A stretch of DNA of 7,125 nucleotides from Acidobacteriota bacterium. GTDB lineage: Bacteria; Acidobacteriota; Vicinamibacteria; Vicinamibacterales; Fen-181. Under the pieces are notes generated by a model that was not told the origin of the DNA, did not search any database, and worked only from the letters and a program-made list of their open reading frames with translations. Position numbers and translations under genes: made by a program. Where the stretch lies: the NCBI GenBank assembly GCA_003157675.1, contig PMKG01000474.1, forward strand, positions 1-7,125, read 5' to 3'. Shown here in pieces: positions 1 through 7,125 of the stretch (within the stretch, counting starts at the first letter, position 1; each line of letters begins with the position of its first letter).

Positions 1-777
<777 letters not shown>

Positions 778-1060
778 GCTCCTCGGCCTTCGCCCTGGGG
801 TGGGCCCGCCGGTAGACCTCCATCAGTTGCGCGGCGTTGACGTGCGTGTACCGCTGCGTCGTGCTCAGCCGCACGTGTCCCAGCAGTTCCTGGATGGCGC
901 GCAGGTCGGCGCCGGCTTCGAGCAGGTGCGTGGCGAACGAATGGCGGATGGCGTGCGGGCTGATGCCGAACCGCATGCTGCACGACGCCACGTAGTGCCG
1001 CACGAGCCGGTGCACGTGGCGCGAGGACAGGCGCGTGCCGCGGTAGTTGAGGAATAGTGG

Positions 1061-1088
1061 CTCGCGGCTCGCGGCTCGCGGCCCGCGG
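1061..1088. repeat. Heptanucleotide tandem repeat inside xerC (CTCGCGG x4)
   Basis: Three perfect copies of CTCGCGG (1061-1081) are followed by CCCGCGG (1082-1088). The adjoining stretch 1094-1117 is also repetitive in an 8-bp pattern (CTGCTGCC, CTGTTGCC, GGCTGCCG). Together they encode xerC residues of about 203-222, where the protein is longer than E. coli XerD. The repeat keeps the reading frame. It resembles slippage-derived short tandem repeats and falls in a loop between catalytic residues. Confidence 0.75.
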
Positions 1089-1736
1089 CGCACCTGCTGC
1101 CCTGTTGCCGGCTGCCGCCTGAGCGCCTCCCGATCGGGCAGCCAGGCGCGGAGGGCCGCCGTGGCGCTCTGGTTGAACGGCACCAGCCGCTCCTTGCGCC
1201 CCTTTCCCATCACGCGCACGAGCCGGCTGCCGAGATTGACGTCCTCGAGATCCAGCCCCACCAGCTCGCCGAGCCGCAGGCCCGAGGCGTAGAGCAGCTC
1301 GAGGATCGCGCGGTCGCGCCGGCCGAGCGGGCCCGCCGTGTCGGGCGTCTCGAGCAGGCGCGACATCTCGTCCACCTCCAGGTGGCGCGGGATCGGCTGC
1401 TCGCGCTTGGGCGTCGCCACGAGCAGGCTGGGGTCCGCCTCGATGAACCCCTCGCGCTTCAGATAGCGCAGGAAGGTGCGAATGGCCGCGAGCTTCCGCG
1501 CGGCGCTCGCGCGCGATTCCCCCAGGCGGAACAGCTCGGCGAGGAAGCCGCGGATCATCTGCCGCGTGATGTCGGCCGGCTGCAGCTCCGGCCGCGGGCG
1601 CTTGTACTCGCCCGCCATGAACGTGATGAACTGCGACACGTCGCTGTCGTAGGCGCGCACGGTGTGCGCCGAGGCGTTGCGGTTCAGCCGCAGGAACGAG
1701 AGGAATGCGCGGAGTTCGTCTTTCACGACGGTTGAT

Positions 1737-1805
1737 AGTATGCAGTATGCGGTAGGCAGTATGCAGTTCGCAGTCTGCCTCCTAGCTATTGCCTACTGCT
1801 TACTT
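1737..1805. repeat. Degenerate heptanucleotide array with inverted half, in the trmFO-xerC gap
   Basis: Six consecutive 7-bp units run from 1737 to 1778: AGTATGC, AGTATGC, GGTAGGC, AGTATGC, AGTTCGC, AGTCTGC. After a short spacer the motif returns in the opposite orientation as GCCTACT (1791-1797) and GCTTACT (1798-1804). Bases 1752-1766 can pair with 1789-1803 (12 of 15), so a transcript could form a long imperfect hairpin. The array fills the 59-bp gap between trmFO and xerC. It extends into trmFO, where it encodes that protein's last residues (EVSSRQ) and overlaps its stop. Base composition is visibly less GC-rich than the flanks. Confidence 0.8.
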
Positions 1806-3126
1806 CGCCCTGCCACAATCCGAGCTCTGTCAGCGCCCGCGCGGAGATGGCCTCGTTCCGAGCCTTGCGGTCCCGGCGGAGACGACGGTCGGCCGACTCG
1901 AGCGGCGACATGATCCCGAAGGTGATGTTGCTCGGCTGGTAGTCGGCCGCGTCCGCGTGCGACACATAGTATGCCAGCGCGCCGATGGCCGTCGTGCGAG
2001 GCGGCGAAGACGTGGCGCGGCCGGCGGCGACCGCCGCGGCGTTGATGCCCGCCAGCAGCCCCGACGCCGCCGATTCGACGTACCCCTCGACGCCGGAAAT
2101 CTGCCCGGCGAAGAACAGCTCCGGTCGCGCGCGCACCTGCCACGTCTCGGCCAGCACCGTCGGCCCGTTGATATAGGTGTTGCGGTGCACGAGGCCGAAG
2201 CGCGCGAACTCGGCCCGCTCGAGGCCGGGGATCAGCCGGAACACGCGCGCCTGCTCGCCCGACTTGATCTGCGTCTGGAACCCCACGAGGCTGTAGTGGT
2301 CGGCGGCCAGGTTGTCCTGCCGCAGCTGGACCACCGCGTAGGGCGGCCACCCCGTGCGCGGGTCGGGCAGCCCCACCGGCTTCATCGGGCCGAACCGCAG
2401 CGTGTCCGGACCGCGGTGCGCCATCACTTCGATCGGCAGGCACCCTTCGAAGAACCGCTCGCGGTCGAGATCGTGCACCGCCGCCCGCTCCGCGGTGACG
2501 AGCGCCTGGTAGAACGTCTCGTACTCGGGCGCGGTGAACGGGCAGTTCAGGTAATCGCCCTCCGTCGTGCCCCGCCCCCACCGTGACGCGCGATAGACGC
2601 GCGAGAGGTCGATCGACTCGGCCAGCACGATCGGACTGACCGCGTCGTAGAAATACAGGTGCTCCCCTCCCACGAGCGCCGCGATCTTCCCGGAGAGCGC
2701 CGGCGAGGTGAGCGGCCCGGTGGCGATGACGACCGGCCCGCCCGTCGCCCCGGGGTCGGGCACGTCGATGACTTCTTCCCGGACCAGCGTGACGAGCGGA
2801 TGCGACGTGATCTCGCGGGTCATCAGCTCCGCGAACCGCTGGCGATCGACCGCGAGCGCCGCGCCGGCCGGCACGCACACCAGCTCCGCGACGCGCATCA
2901 CGAGCGAGCCGAGGCGCCGCATCTCCTCCTTGAGGAGACCGACCGCGTTGTCCAGCTTGTCGCTTCGGAAGGAATTGCTGCAGACCAGTTCGGCCAGCGC
3001 GTCGGTGTGGTGCACGTCGGTCCCGCGCACCGGCCGCATCTCGTGCACCACGACCTGGTGACCGCGCGAGGCCGCCTGCCACGCGGCTTCACAGCCGGCG
3101 AGGCCGCCGCCGATCACGTGGATCAC
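1786..3126 (-). CDS. trmFO: TrmFO, folate/FAD-dependent tRNA (uracil-54-C5) methyltransferase
   Basis: Cytoplasmic flavoenzyme that methylates U54 in the tRNA T-loop using methylenetetrahydrofolate as carbon donor and reduced FAD. The 446 residues are close to the roughly 435 of B. subtilis TrmFO. The FAD-binding GGGLAG is at 6-11 in a Rossmann start (VIGGGLAGCEAA). C49 in ELVCSNSFRSD and C229 in RFFEGCLPIEVMAHRG correspond to the conserved cysteines C53 and C226 of the B. subtilis enzyme, from memory. Other family blocks are FGPMKPVGL at 245-253, PYAVVQLRQD at 262-271, and GQISGVEGYVESAASG at 341-356. The start is GTG at 3126, whose GTGA overlaps the topA TGA by 4 bp and implies translational coupling. 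A second GTG at 3117 would cut into the first beta strand and is less likely. The final six codons and stop lie in a heptamer repeat, so the native C-terminus may have been altered. Confidence 0.95.
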   Translation of the reverse strand: MIHVIGGGLAGCEAAWQAASRGHQVVVHEMRPVRGTDVHHTDALAELVCSNSFRSDKLDNAVGLLKEEMRRLGSLVMRVAELVCVPAGAALAVDRQRFAELMTREITSHPLVTLVREEVIDVPDPGATGGPVVIATGPLTSPALSGKIAALVGGEHLYFYDAVSPIVLAESIDLSRVYRASRWGRGTTEGDYLNCPFTAPEYETFYQALVTAERAAVHDLDRERFFEGCLPIEVMAHRGPDTLRFGPMKPVGLPDPRTGWPPYAVVQLRQDNLAADHYSLVGFQTQIKSGEQARVFRLIPGLERAEFARFGLVHRNTYINGPTVLAETWQVRARPELFFAGQISGVEGYVESAASGLLAGINAAAVAAGRATSSPPRTTAIGALAYYVSHADAADYQPSNITFGIMSPLESADRRLRRDRKARNEAISARALTELGLWQGEVSSRQ

Positions 3127-5819
3127 GGCTTGCGCCTTGGCCGCCCGCCCTTCTTCTTCGGCCCGGCCGCCGCGCGCGCGTCGATCAGCTCGACCGCCTC
3201 GCGCACGCCGAACGCCGCCAGGTCGGCGCCCTTGGGAAGCGACGCGTTCGTCTTGCCGTCGGTCACATAGGGCCCGTAGCGCCCGTCGAGCAACCTCACC
3301 GCCGCCCCGGTGTCCTCGCGCGCCCCGAGCTCCTTCAGCACCGCGGGCGCCGAGGCCTGTCGGCGCCGCGACCGCTTGGGCTGCGCCAGCAACTCGAGCG
3401 CCCGGTCCAGGCTCACGGTGTACACGTCGTCGGTGGCCTCGAGCGAGCGGAACTCGTCGCCGTGTTTCACGTAGGGACCGAAGCGGCCGGCGCCGGCGAT
3501 GACGTCTTCGCCGCCCGCCGGATGGGTGCCGAGCACGCGGGGCAGGCTGAGCAGCTGCAGCGCCAGCGCGAGATCGGCCTCGGCCTCCGTCACGCCCTTC
3601 GGGAGCGAGGCCCGCTTCGGCTTGGCGGCCTTCGCGCCCTTGGCCGGCTTCTCCGGCGTCTCGCCGAGCTGCACGTAGGGCCCGAACCGGCCGGTCGCGA
3701 GGTACACGTGCCGGGCGCTCGCCGGGTCGATGCCGAGATCGCGCGGGCCGGCAGCCTTGCTGCGCACGAGTTCCATCGCCTTCTCGGCGGTGAGGTCGGC
3801 CGGCGCCAGGTCGTCGGGGAGCGACGCCGTGTTGCCGTTGCCACCCTCGCCCACCTGCACGAACGGCCCGAACCGGCCAATGCGCACGCAGATCGTCTCG
3901 CCGCTCTCCGGATCGACGCCCACGTCCACGAAGGGGTATTCGATCTGCTGCGCCTCGTCGCGCGCCATCGCCTCGAGCCCCTTGTGCTGGCGCCCGTCGC
4001 CCCGAAAGAACTCGCGGATGAAGTCGACCCACTGGCGCTCGCCGTTCGAGATCTCGTCGAGGTCCTTCTCCATCTCCGCCGTGAAGCCGATGTCCACGAA
4101 GTCGGCGAAGTGGTTCCTGAGCAGCTGCGTCACCGCGAAGGCCGTGAAACTCGGCACGAGCGCCTTCCCCTGCCGGAACACGTAGCCGCGCCGCAGGATC
4201 GTCTCGATCGTCGGCTCGTAGGTCGACGGCCGGCCGATCCCCTCCTCTTCCAGCTTCTTGATGAGCGACGCCTCGGTGAACCTCGCCGGCGGCGTGGTCT
4301 CGTGCGACTTCGGCTCGACGGCGACCAGCGTCGCCGTGGCCCGGCCCGCGGCGCCCGCGCCGCCGTCCCCCGCGACCAGGTCCCCCACCTTGAACGGCGG
4401 CAGGATCGACTCCTGCGCCTCGAGCTCGCTCTCCGGATCGTCGCTGCCCTCGACGTACGCGCGGCGGTAGCCGGCGAATTCGATCGCCTTGCCGCTGCAC
4501 GTCAGCGCGCAGGGCTCGCCGGCGGGCCCGGCCGCCGTGAACTCCACCGTCGTCTTGAGCACTCGCGCGTCCGGCATCTGCGACGCCATCGTCCGCTTCC
4601 AGATGAGGTCGTACAGCTTCAGCTCGTCCGGCTCGAGGATGCCGACCAGGCTCTGCGGCGTGACGTTGAAATCGGTCGGCCGGATCGCCTCGTGCGCTTC
4701 CTGCGCGTTGCGCACCTGGGTCTGGTAGCGCCGCGGCCCGCGGGAGTACTCGTCGCCGAACATCTCGCGGATCGCGCGCCCCGACTCCTGCAGCGCCTTC
4801 TCGCTGAGCGTCGTGGAGTCGGTCCGGTGGTAGGTGATGATGCCCTCGATCGTCCCGTCGGCCAGCTCGACGCCGTCCTTCAGCCGCTGCGCGAGGCGCA
4901 TCGTCCGGCCGGTGGTGAACCCGAGCTTGCGGCTCGCCTCCTGCGTCAGCGTCGAGGTGGTGAACGGCGGCGCCGGGCGCTCGATCCCCGGTCGCTCGTC
5001 GACCGCGGTGACGCGCCACGGCAGGTGCTGCTCGAGCGCACGCGCAATCGCCTCCGCGCCGGCCCTGTCGAGATGCCGGACGCTCCTGGCCGACAGCTGC
5101 CCGGTCGCGGGGTCGAAGTCGCGCCCGCTGGCCACCCGCTGGTCTCCGACCCGCGAGAGGACCGCCTCGAACTGGCGCCCCTCGGCCGCGAGCTTCGCCG
5201 CGATGTCCCAGAACGTGCTGCTCCTGAATGCGCGCCTCGCCTCCTCGCGCTCGACGATGAGGCGGACGGCGACGCTCTGGACGCGGCCCGCGCTCAGCCC
5301 GGTTCGGACCTTCTTCCAGAGCACGGGCGAGAGGGTGTAGCCGTACAGCCGGTCCAGGATCCGCCGGCTCTCCTGCGCCTTGACGAGGTTCTCGTCGAGC
5401 TCGTGCGCGTTGGCCACGGCTTCTTGAACCGCCTCGCGCGTGATCTCGTGGAACGTCACCCGCCGGACCGGCACCTTGGGCTTCAGCACTTCCTTGAGGT
5501 GCAGGCTGATCGACTCCCCTTCGCGGTCGGGGTCGGTCGCCAGCAGGAGCTCGGAGGCCTCTTTCAGCGCCGACCGAAGGGCGCTGACGTGGCGCCGCTT
5601 CGAGGCGGGAATGACGTAATACGGCTTGAAATCGCCGTCGGTATCGACACCCAGCGTGCCCCAGGGCTTGTTGCGAATTTCATCAGGCACTTCTTCGGCG
5701 TTCTCGGGCAGGTCGCGAATGTGGCCGAAGCTGGCCTCCACCCGGTAATCGCGGCCGAGGAACCGCGCGATCGTCTTTGCCTTGGCAGGCGATTCGACAA
5801 TGACCAGTGATTTCGGCAT
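3123..5819 (-). CDS. topA: DNA topoisomerase I (type IA) with RFGPY-type C-terminal repeats
   Basis: Relaxes negatively supercoiled DNA by single-strand passage through a 5'-phosphotyrosyl intermediate. Of 898 residues, the Toprim domain occupies about 3-120, with E9 (IVESPAKAKTI) and D96-D98-E100 (ATDPDREGE) as metal-binding acids. Y330 in ITYHRTDS is the nucleophile and R332 follows it. EGIGRPSTY at 526-534 is a further type IA block. The C-terminus has no four-cysteine zinc fingers. Instead it carries four GR[FY]GP[FY]V motifs, at 648, 710, 778 and 847, spaced 62-69 residues apart, then a basic tail (PKKKGGRPRRKP). This matches the zinc-less C-terminal repeat architecture known from mycobacterial TopA. 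The ATG at 5819 aligns with the canonical family N-terminus. Upstream, AGAGAC lies 4 nt and GGAGAAG 15 nt before it. The gene lies between dprA and trmFO and overlaps trmFO by 4 bp. Confidence 0.97.
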   Translation of the reverse strand: MPKSLVIVESPAKAKTIARFLGRDYRVEASFGHIRDLPENAEEVPDEIRNKPWGTLGVDTDGDFKPYYVIPASKRRHVSALRSALKEASELLLATDPDREGESISLHLKEVLKPKVPVRRVTFHEITREAVQEAVANAHELDENLVKAQESRRILDRLYGYTLSPVLWKKVRTGLSAGRVQSVAVRLIVEREEARRAFRSSTFWDIAAKLAAEGRQFEAVLSRVGDQRVASGRDFDPATGQLSARSVRHLDRAGAEAIARALEQHLPWRVTAVDERPGIERPAPPFTTSTLTQEASRKLGFTTGRTMRLAQRLKDGVELADGTIEGIITYHRTDSTTLSEKALQESGRAIREMFGDEYSRGPRRYQTQVRNAQEAHEAIRPTDFNVTPQSLVGILEPDELKLYDLIWKRTMASQMPDARVLKTTVEFTAAGPAGEPCALTCSGKAIEFAGYRRAYVEGSDDPESELEAQESILPPFKVGDLVAGDGGAGAAGRATATLVAVEPKSHETTPPARFTEASLIKKLEEEGIGRPSTYEPTIETILRRGYVFRQGKALVPSFTAFAVTQLLRNHFADFVDIGFTAEMEKDLDEISNGERQWVDFIREFFRGDGRQHKGLEAMARDEAQQIEYPFVDVGVDPESGETICVRIGRFGPFVQVGEGGNGNTASLPDDLAPADLTAEKAMELVRSKAAGPRDLGIDPASARHVYLATGRFGPYVQLGETPEKPAKGAKAAKPKRASLPKGVTEAEADLALALQLLSLPRVLGTHPAGGEDVIAGAGRFGPYVKHGDEFRSLEATDDVYTVSLDRALELLAQPKRSRRRQASAPAVLKELGAREDTGAAVRLLDGRYGPYVTDGKTNASLPKGADLAAFGVREAVELIDARAAAGPKKKGGRPRRKP

Positions 5820-5864
5820 CGCTGTCTCTACTGTCTTCTCCGAATCTCTCCCAAGCGACCTACG
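5820..5864 (-). promoter_or_regulatory. dprA-topA intergenic leader with purine-rich ribosome binding region
   Basis: Read on the minus strand, these 45 bp contain GGGAGAG, GGAGAAG (5841-5835, 15 nt before the topA ATG) and AGAGAC (5829-5824, 4 nt before it). The nearer one is well placed but weak, the farther one stronger but distant. I see no convincing -35/-10 pair and no terminator hairpin, which fits co-transcription of topA with dprA. Confidence 0.4.
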
Positions 5865-6941
5865 TTAGCACGTTCGACCGGAGCGAACGAATCTCCCGCC
5901 GTCCAGACGGCGGATGGCGCCCCTCAGTTCCAGCTCGAGGAGCGTGGCCAATAGTCGAGCTGGGTGCTGGCCGGTCAGGCCCGCCAGCGCGTCGGTATCG
6001 TAGCTCTCGCCGGGCGCCATGGCGGCCAGAATCGGGCTCGCCGGAGCCGCCTCGGCCGACGGGTCGGCTGCCGCATGAACCAGCCGCCGCAGGGGGCTTG
6101 TGCGAAGCTCCGCCAGCACGTCCTCCGCCGATTCGACGACGGCCGCGCCATCCCTGATGAGTGCGTGGCATCCCCGGTAGCGCCCCGACAGGATGCTGCC
6201 GGGCACGGCCATCACGGTCCTGCCCTGCTCGAGCGCGAAGCCGGCCGTGATGAGCGATCCGCTGCGCTCGGCAGCCTCGACGACGATGGTGGCGAGCGAC
6301 AAGCCGCTGATGATACGGTTCCGGGCCGGGAAATGGAAGGCGAGCGGCGGCGAGCCGGGCGGGAGCTCGCTCAGCACGATGCCGTTCTCCGCGATCTGCC
6401 TGGCCAGCAGGTCGTGCTCGGGCGGGTAGATCACGTCAACGCCGGAGCCGAGGACGGCCGCGGTCTGCCCGCCGGCCGCCAGCGCGGCGCGGTGCGACGC
6501 GGAATCGACGCCGCGGGCCATGCCGCTCACGATCAACGCGCCGGCCACGGCCAGGTCGCCGGCGAGACGCGAGGCCGCCTCGAGGCCGTAGGGCGTCGCC
6601 GCTCTCGACCCGACAATCGCCACGGCGGGCCGGTCGAGGACCGACGGGTCTCCCCTCGCCCAGAGCGCCATCGGGGCGTCGGCGATATTCGCCAGGAGAG
6701 CCGGATAGGCACGCTCGCCCCAGGCGATCGTGCGGATCCCTGCCCGGCGGGCCGTGTCGAGCGCCGCGGCGGCCCGGCGGCGCAGAATCTGGGCGAGCGG
6801 CGCCACCGGCCGATCGGGCTCGAGGAGGCCGAGGACCGAGTCGACCGAGTCCGGCGCCGCGCGGTTCAGCGCGTCGAGCGCCCGGAGCCTCCAGCGGCGG
6901 GGCAGAAACGACAGCGCGACGGCGTCCTCCGCGGTGAGCAT
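5865..6941 (-). CDS. dprA: DprA/Smf, DNA-processing protein (RecA loader for transformation)
   Basis: Cytoplasmic protein that binds incoming single-stranded DNA during natural transformation and loads RecA. It is also widespread in species not known to be competent. The 358 residues contain the extended Rossmann fold at about 85-280: AIVGSRAATPYG at 108-119, SGMARGVDSASHRAAL at 139-154, GSGVDVIYPPE at 165-175, FPARNRIISGLS at 204-215, RSGSLITA at 226-233 and VMAVPG at 243-248. A winged-helix domain follows at about 303-352. The block usually ending N-x-L-I-R-x-G-A reads GCHALIRDGA at 257-266, with His for the usual Asn. The N-terminal 60 residues lack a clear GIGP helix-hairpin-helix. The ATG at 6941 is chosen because AAGGAG sits 7 nt upstream; an earlier in-frame TTG at 7064 would add 41 low-complexity residues read through a palindromic repeat. 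The gene is the first recognisable one of the minus-strand operon. Confidence 0.94.
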   Translation of the reverse strand: MLTAEDAVALSFLPRRWRLRALDALNRAAPDSVDSVLGLLEPDRPVAPLAQILRRRAAAALDTARRAGIRTIAWGERAYPALLANIADAPMALWARGDPSVLDRPAVAIVGSRAATPYGLEAASRLAGDLAVAGALIVSGMARGVDSASHRAALAAGGQTAAVLGSGVDVIYPPEHDLLARQIAENGIVLSELPPGSPPLAFHFPARNRIISGLSLATIVVEAAERSGSLITAGFALEQGRTVMAVPGSILSGRYRGCHALIRDGAAVVESAEDVLAELRTSPLRRLVHAAADPSAEAAPASPILAAMAPGESYDTDALAGLTGQHPARLLATLLELELRGAIRRLDGGRFVRSGRTC

Positions 6942-6948
6942 GAAGTCG

Positions 6949-6954
6949 CTCCTT
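6949..6954 (-). promoter_or_regulatory. Shine-Dalgarno of dprA (AAGGAG)
   Basis: A perfect AAGGAG on the minus strand, 7 nt before the ATG at 6941. It decides the start of dprA against the longer in-frame extension and is the best ribosome binding site in the window. Confidence 0.85.
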
Positions 6955-6970
6955 CGCGCAGAGCCTCCCT

Positions 6971-6986
6971 TGCAAGACTGAGGCCT
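6971..6986 (-). promoter_or_regulatory. Possible sigma-54 promoter (-24/-12) upstream of dprA
   Basis: The minus strand reads AGGCCTCAGTCTTGCA. It has the invariant GG, ten bases, then GC, and it matches GGC and TTGCA of the consensus TGGCACG-N4-TTGCA while missing the four other informative positions. A start about 12 bases downstream would fall near 6961, giving a leader of about 20 nt that still contains the AAGGAG. The position is sensible but the match is partial and was found by eye, so this stays a candidate. I saw no convincing sigma-70 promoter here. Confidence 0.3.
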
Positions 6987-6989
6987 GCT

Positions 6990-7011
6990 GCACGCCGCTT
7001 CTCGGGCGTGC
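6990..7011. repeat. Inverted repeat upstream of dprA
   Basis: GCACGCC (6990-6996) and GGCGTGC (7005-7011) form a perfect 7-bp stem around an 8-nt loop, about 50 bp before the dprA start. No T-tract follows on either strand, so it is not an obvious terminator. It could be a protein-binding site just upstream of the promoter candidate, or the tail of an upstream transcription unit. Confidence 0.5.
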
Positions 7012-7020
7012 CGCTCCGCC

Positions 7021-7062
7021 CCTCGACGTTGCTCGGGGCGCTCTGAGCCTGTCGAAGAGCGC
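7021..7062. repeat. REP-like palindrome (TCGAC...GCTC / GAGCCTGTCGA type)
   Basis: GCGCTCT (7038-7044) and AGAGCGC (7056-7062) make a perfect 7-bp stem whose loop holds GAGCCTGTCGA. The same DNA offers an alternative fold: TCGAC (7023-7027) with GTCGA (7051-7055), and GCTC (7031-7034) with GAGC (7045-7048). Variants of CTTCGACAGGCTCAG and CTTCGACTTCGCTCAGG are, from memory, a common dispersed extragenic repeat in many GC-rich bacterial genomes. Its location outside the dprA coding region fits that class. Confidence 0.65.
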
Positions 7063-7125
7063 AAAGCCGCCTCTCGAGGGCTCCCGCATCGGGGCTATCA
7101 TGGCTTTGCTCCGGGCAGATCCCTG

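Noticed and set aside
1752..1803. The imperfect hairpin between trmFO and xerC as an intrinsic terminator
   Set aside because: No T-tract follows on the minus strand, the pairing is 12 of 15 with a large loop, and the arms are explained by opposed heptamer repeats.
1789..2586. A 265-codon open frame on the plus strand opposite trmFO
   Set aside because: It is in codon register with trmFO and is a mirror of its codon usage; there is no domain.
3127..5019. An upstream extension of the trmFO frame by about 630 codons across topA
   Set aside because: The extension is an out-of-frame reading of topA, rich in Arg, Gly and Ala. TrmFO homology starts exactly at the GTG at 3126, which forms the 4-bp overlap with the topA stop.
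3462..5810. A 782-codon open frame on the plus strand opposite topA
   Set aside because: It is in exact codon register with topA, so stops could arise only opposite TTA, CTA or TCA codons, which GC-rich genes avoid. The product is Arg/Leu/Ala-rich with no recognisable domain.
5964..7046. A 360-codon open frame on the plus strand opposite dprA
   Set aside because: It has the same register relation to dprA, gives a low-complexity product and shows no domain. dprA explains the region fully.
6942..7064. A 41-codon N-terminal extension of dprA to a TTG at 7064
   Set aside because: It would be translated through the palindromic repeats and has no homology, whereas the ATG at 6941 has a perfect AAGGAG 7 nt upstream.
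7063..7125. A possible plus-strand gene start (ATG at 7100) or the end of a minus-strand gene
   Set aside because: Only 8 codons are available on the plus strand, without a clear ribosome binding site. The minus-strand open frame here reaches the window edge but shows no recognisable protein sequence.

Overview
The window is about 7.1 kb of GC-rich bacterial chromosome, mostly housekeeping DNA. It combines a bacterial-enhancer-binding (sigma-54) regulator, a folate-dependent TrmFO and a zinc-less topoisomerase I with RFGPY-type C-terminal repeats. That mix, with the gene order dprA-topA-trmFO-xerC, suggests a high-GC lineage outside the Firmicutes. My best guess is Acidobacteriota (Vicinamibacteria-like) or a related deltaproteobacterial or myxobacterial group; this is inference only.

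Layout. Positions 1-777 (+) are the C-terminal part of a sigma-54-dependent NtrC-family regulator cut by the window edge. Everything after it lies on the minus strand and reads from right to left as one probable operon: dprA (6941-5865), topA (5819-3123), trmFO (3126-1786) and xerC (1726-716). The topA stop and trmFO start overlap in a GTGA. dprA and topA are 45 bp apart, and trmFO and xerC are 59 bp apart. xerC ends inside the 3' end of the regulator gene, a 62-bp tail-to-tail overlap.

How the genes relate. DprA protects incoming single-stranded DNA and loads RecA. TopA relaxes negative supercoils. TrmFO makes m5U54 in tRNA. XerC resolves chromosome dimers. They share no pathway beyond DNA/RNA maintenance, but this neighbourhood is a familiar conserved cluster. 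In Firmicutes it continues into hslVU and codY; here it stops at xerC.

Non-coding and repeat content. The trmFO-xerC gap is filled by a degenerate heptanucleotide array (AGTATGC-like) that inverts and runs into trmFO, where it supplies the last codons and the stop. A second, unrelated heptamer array (CTCGCGG) lies in frame inside xerC, in an apparent insertion between catalytic residues. Upstream of dprA (6942-7125) there are a strong Shine-Dalgarno, a possible sigma-54 -24/-12 element, a 7-bp stem inverted repeat and a REP-like palindrome. Positions 7063-7125 hold nothing I can assign. I see no mobile element, CRISPR array, tRNA or rRNA, and no clearly novel multi-gene system. The repeats and the dprA upstream region are the parts most worth a second look.
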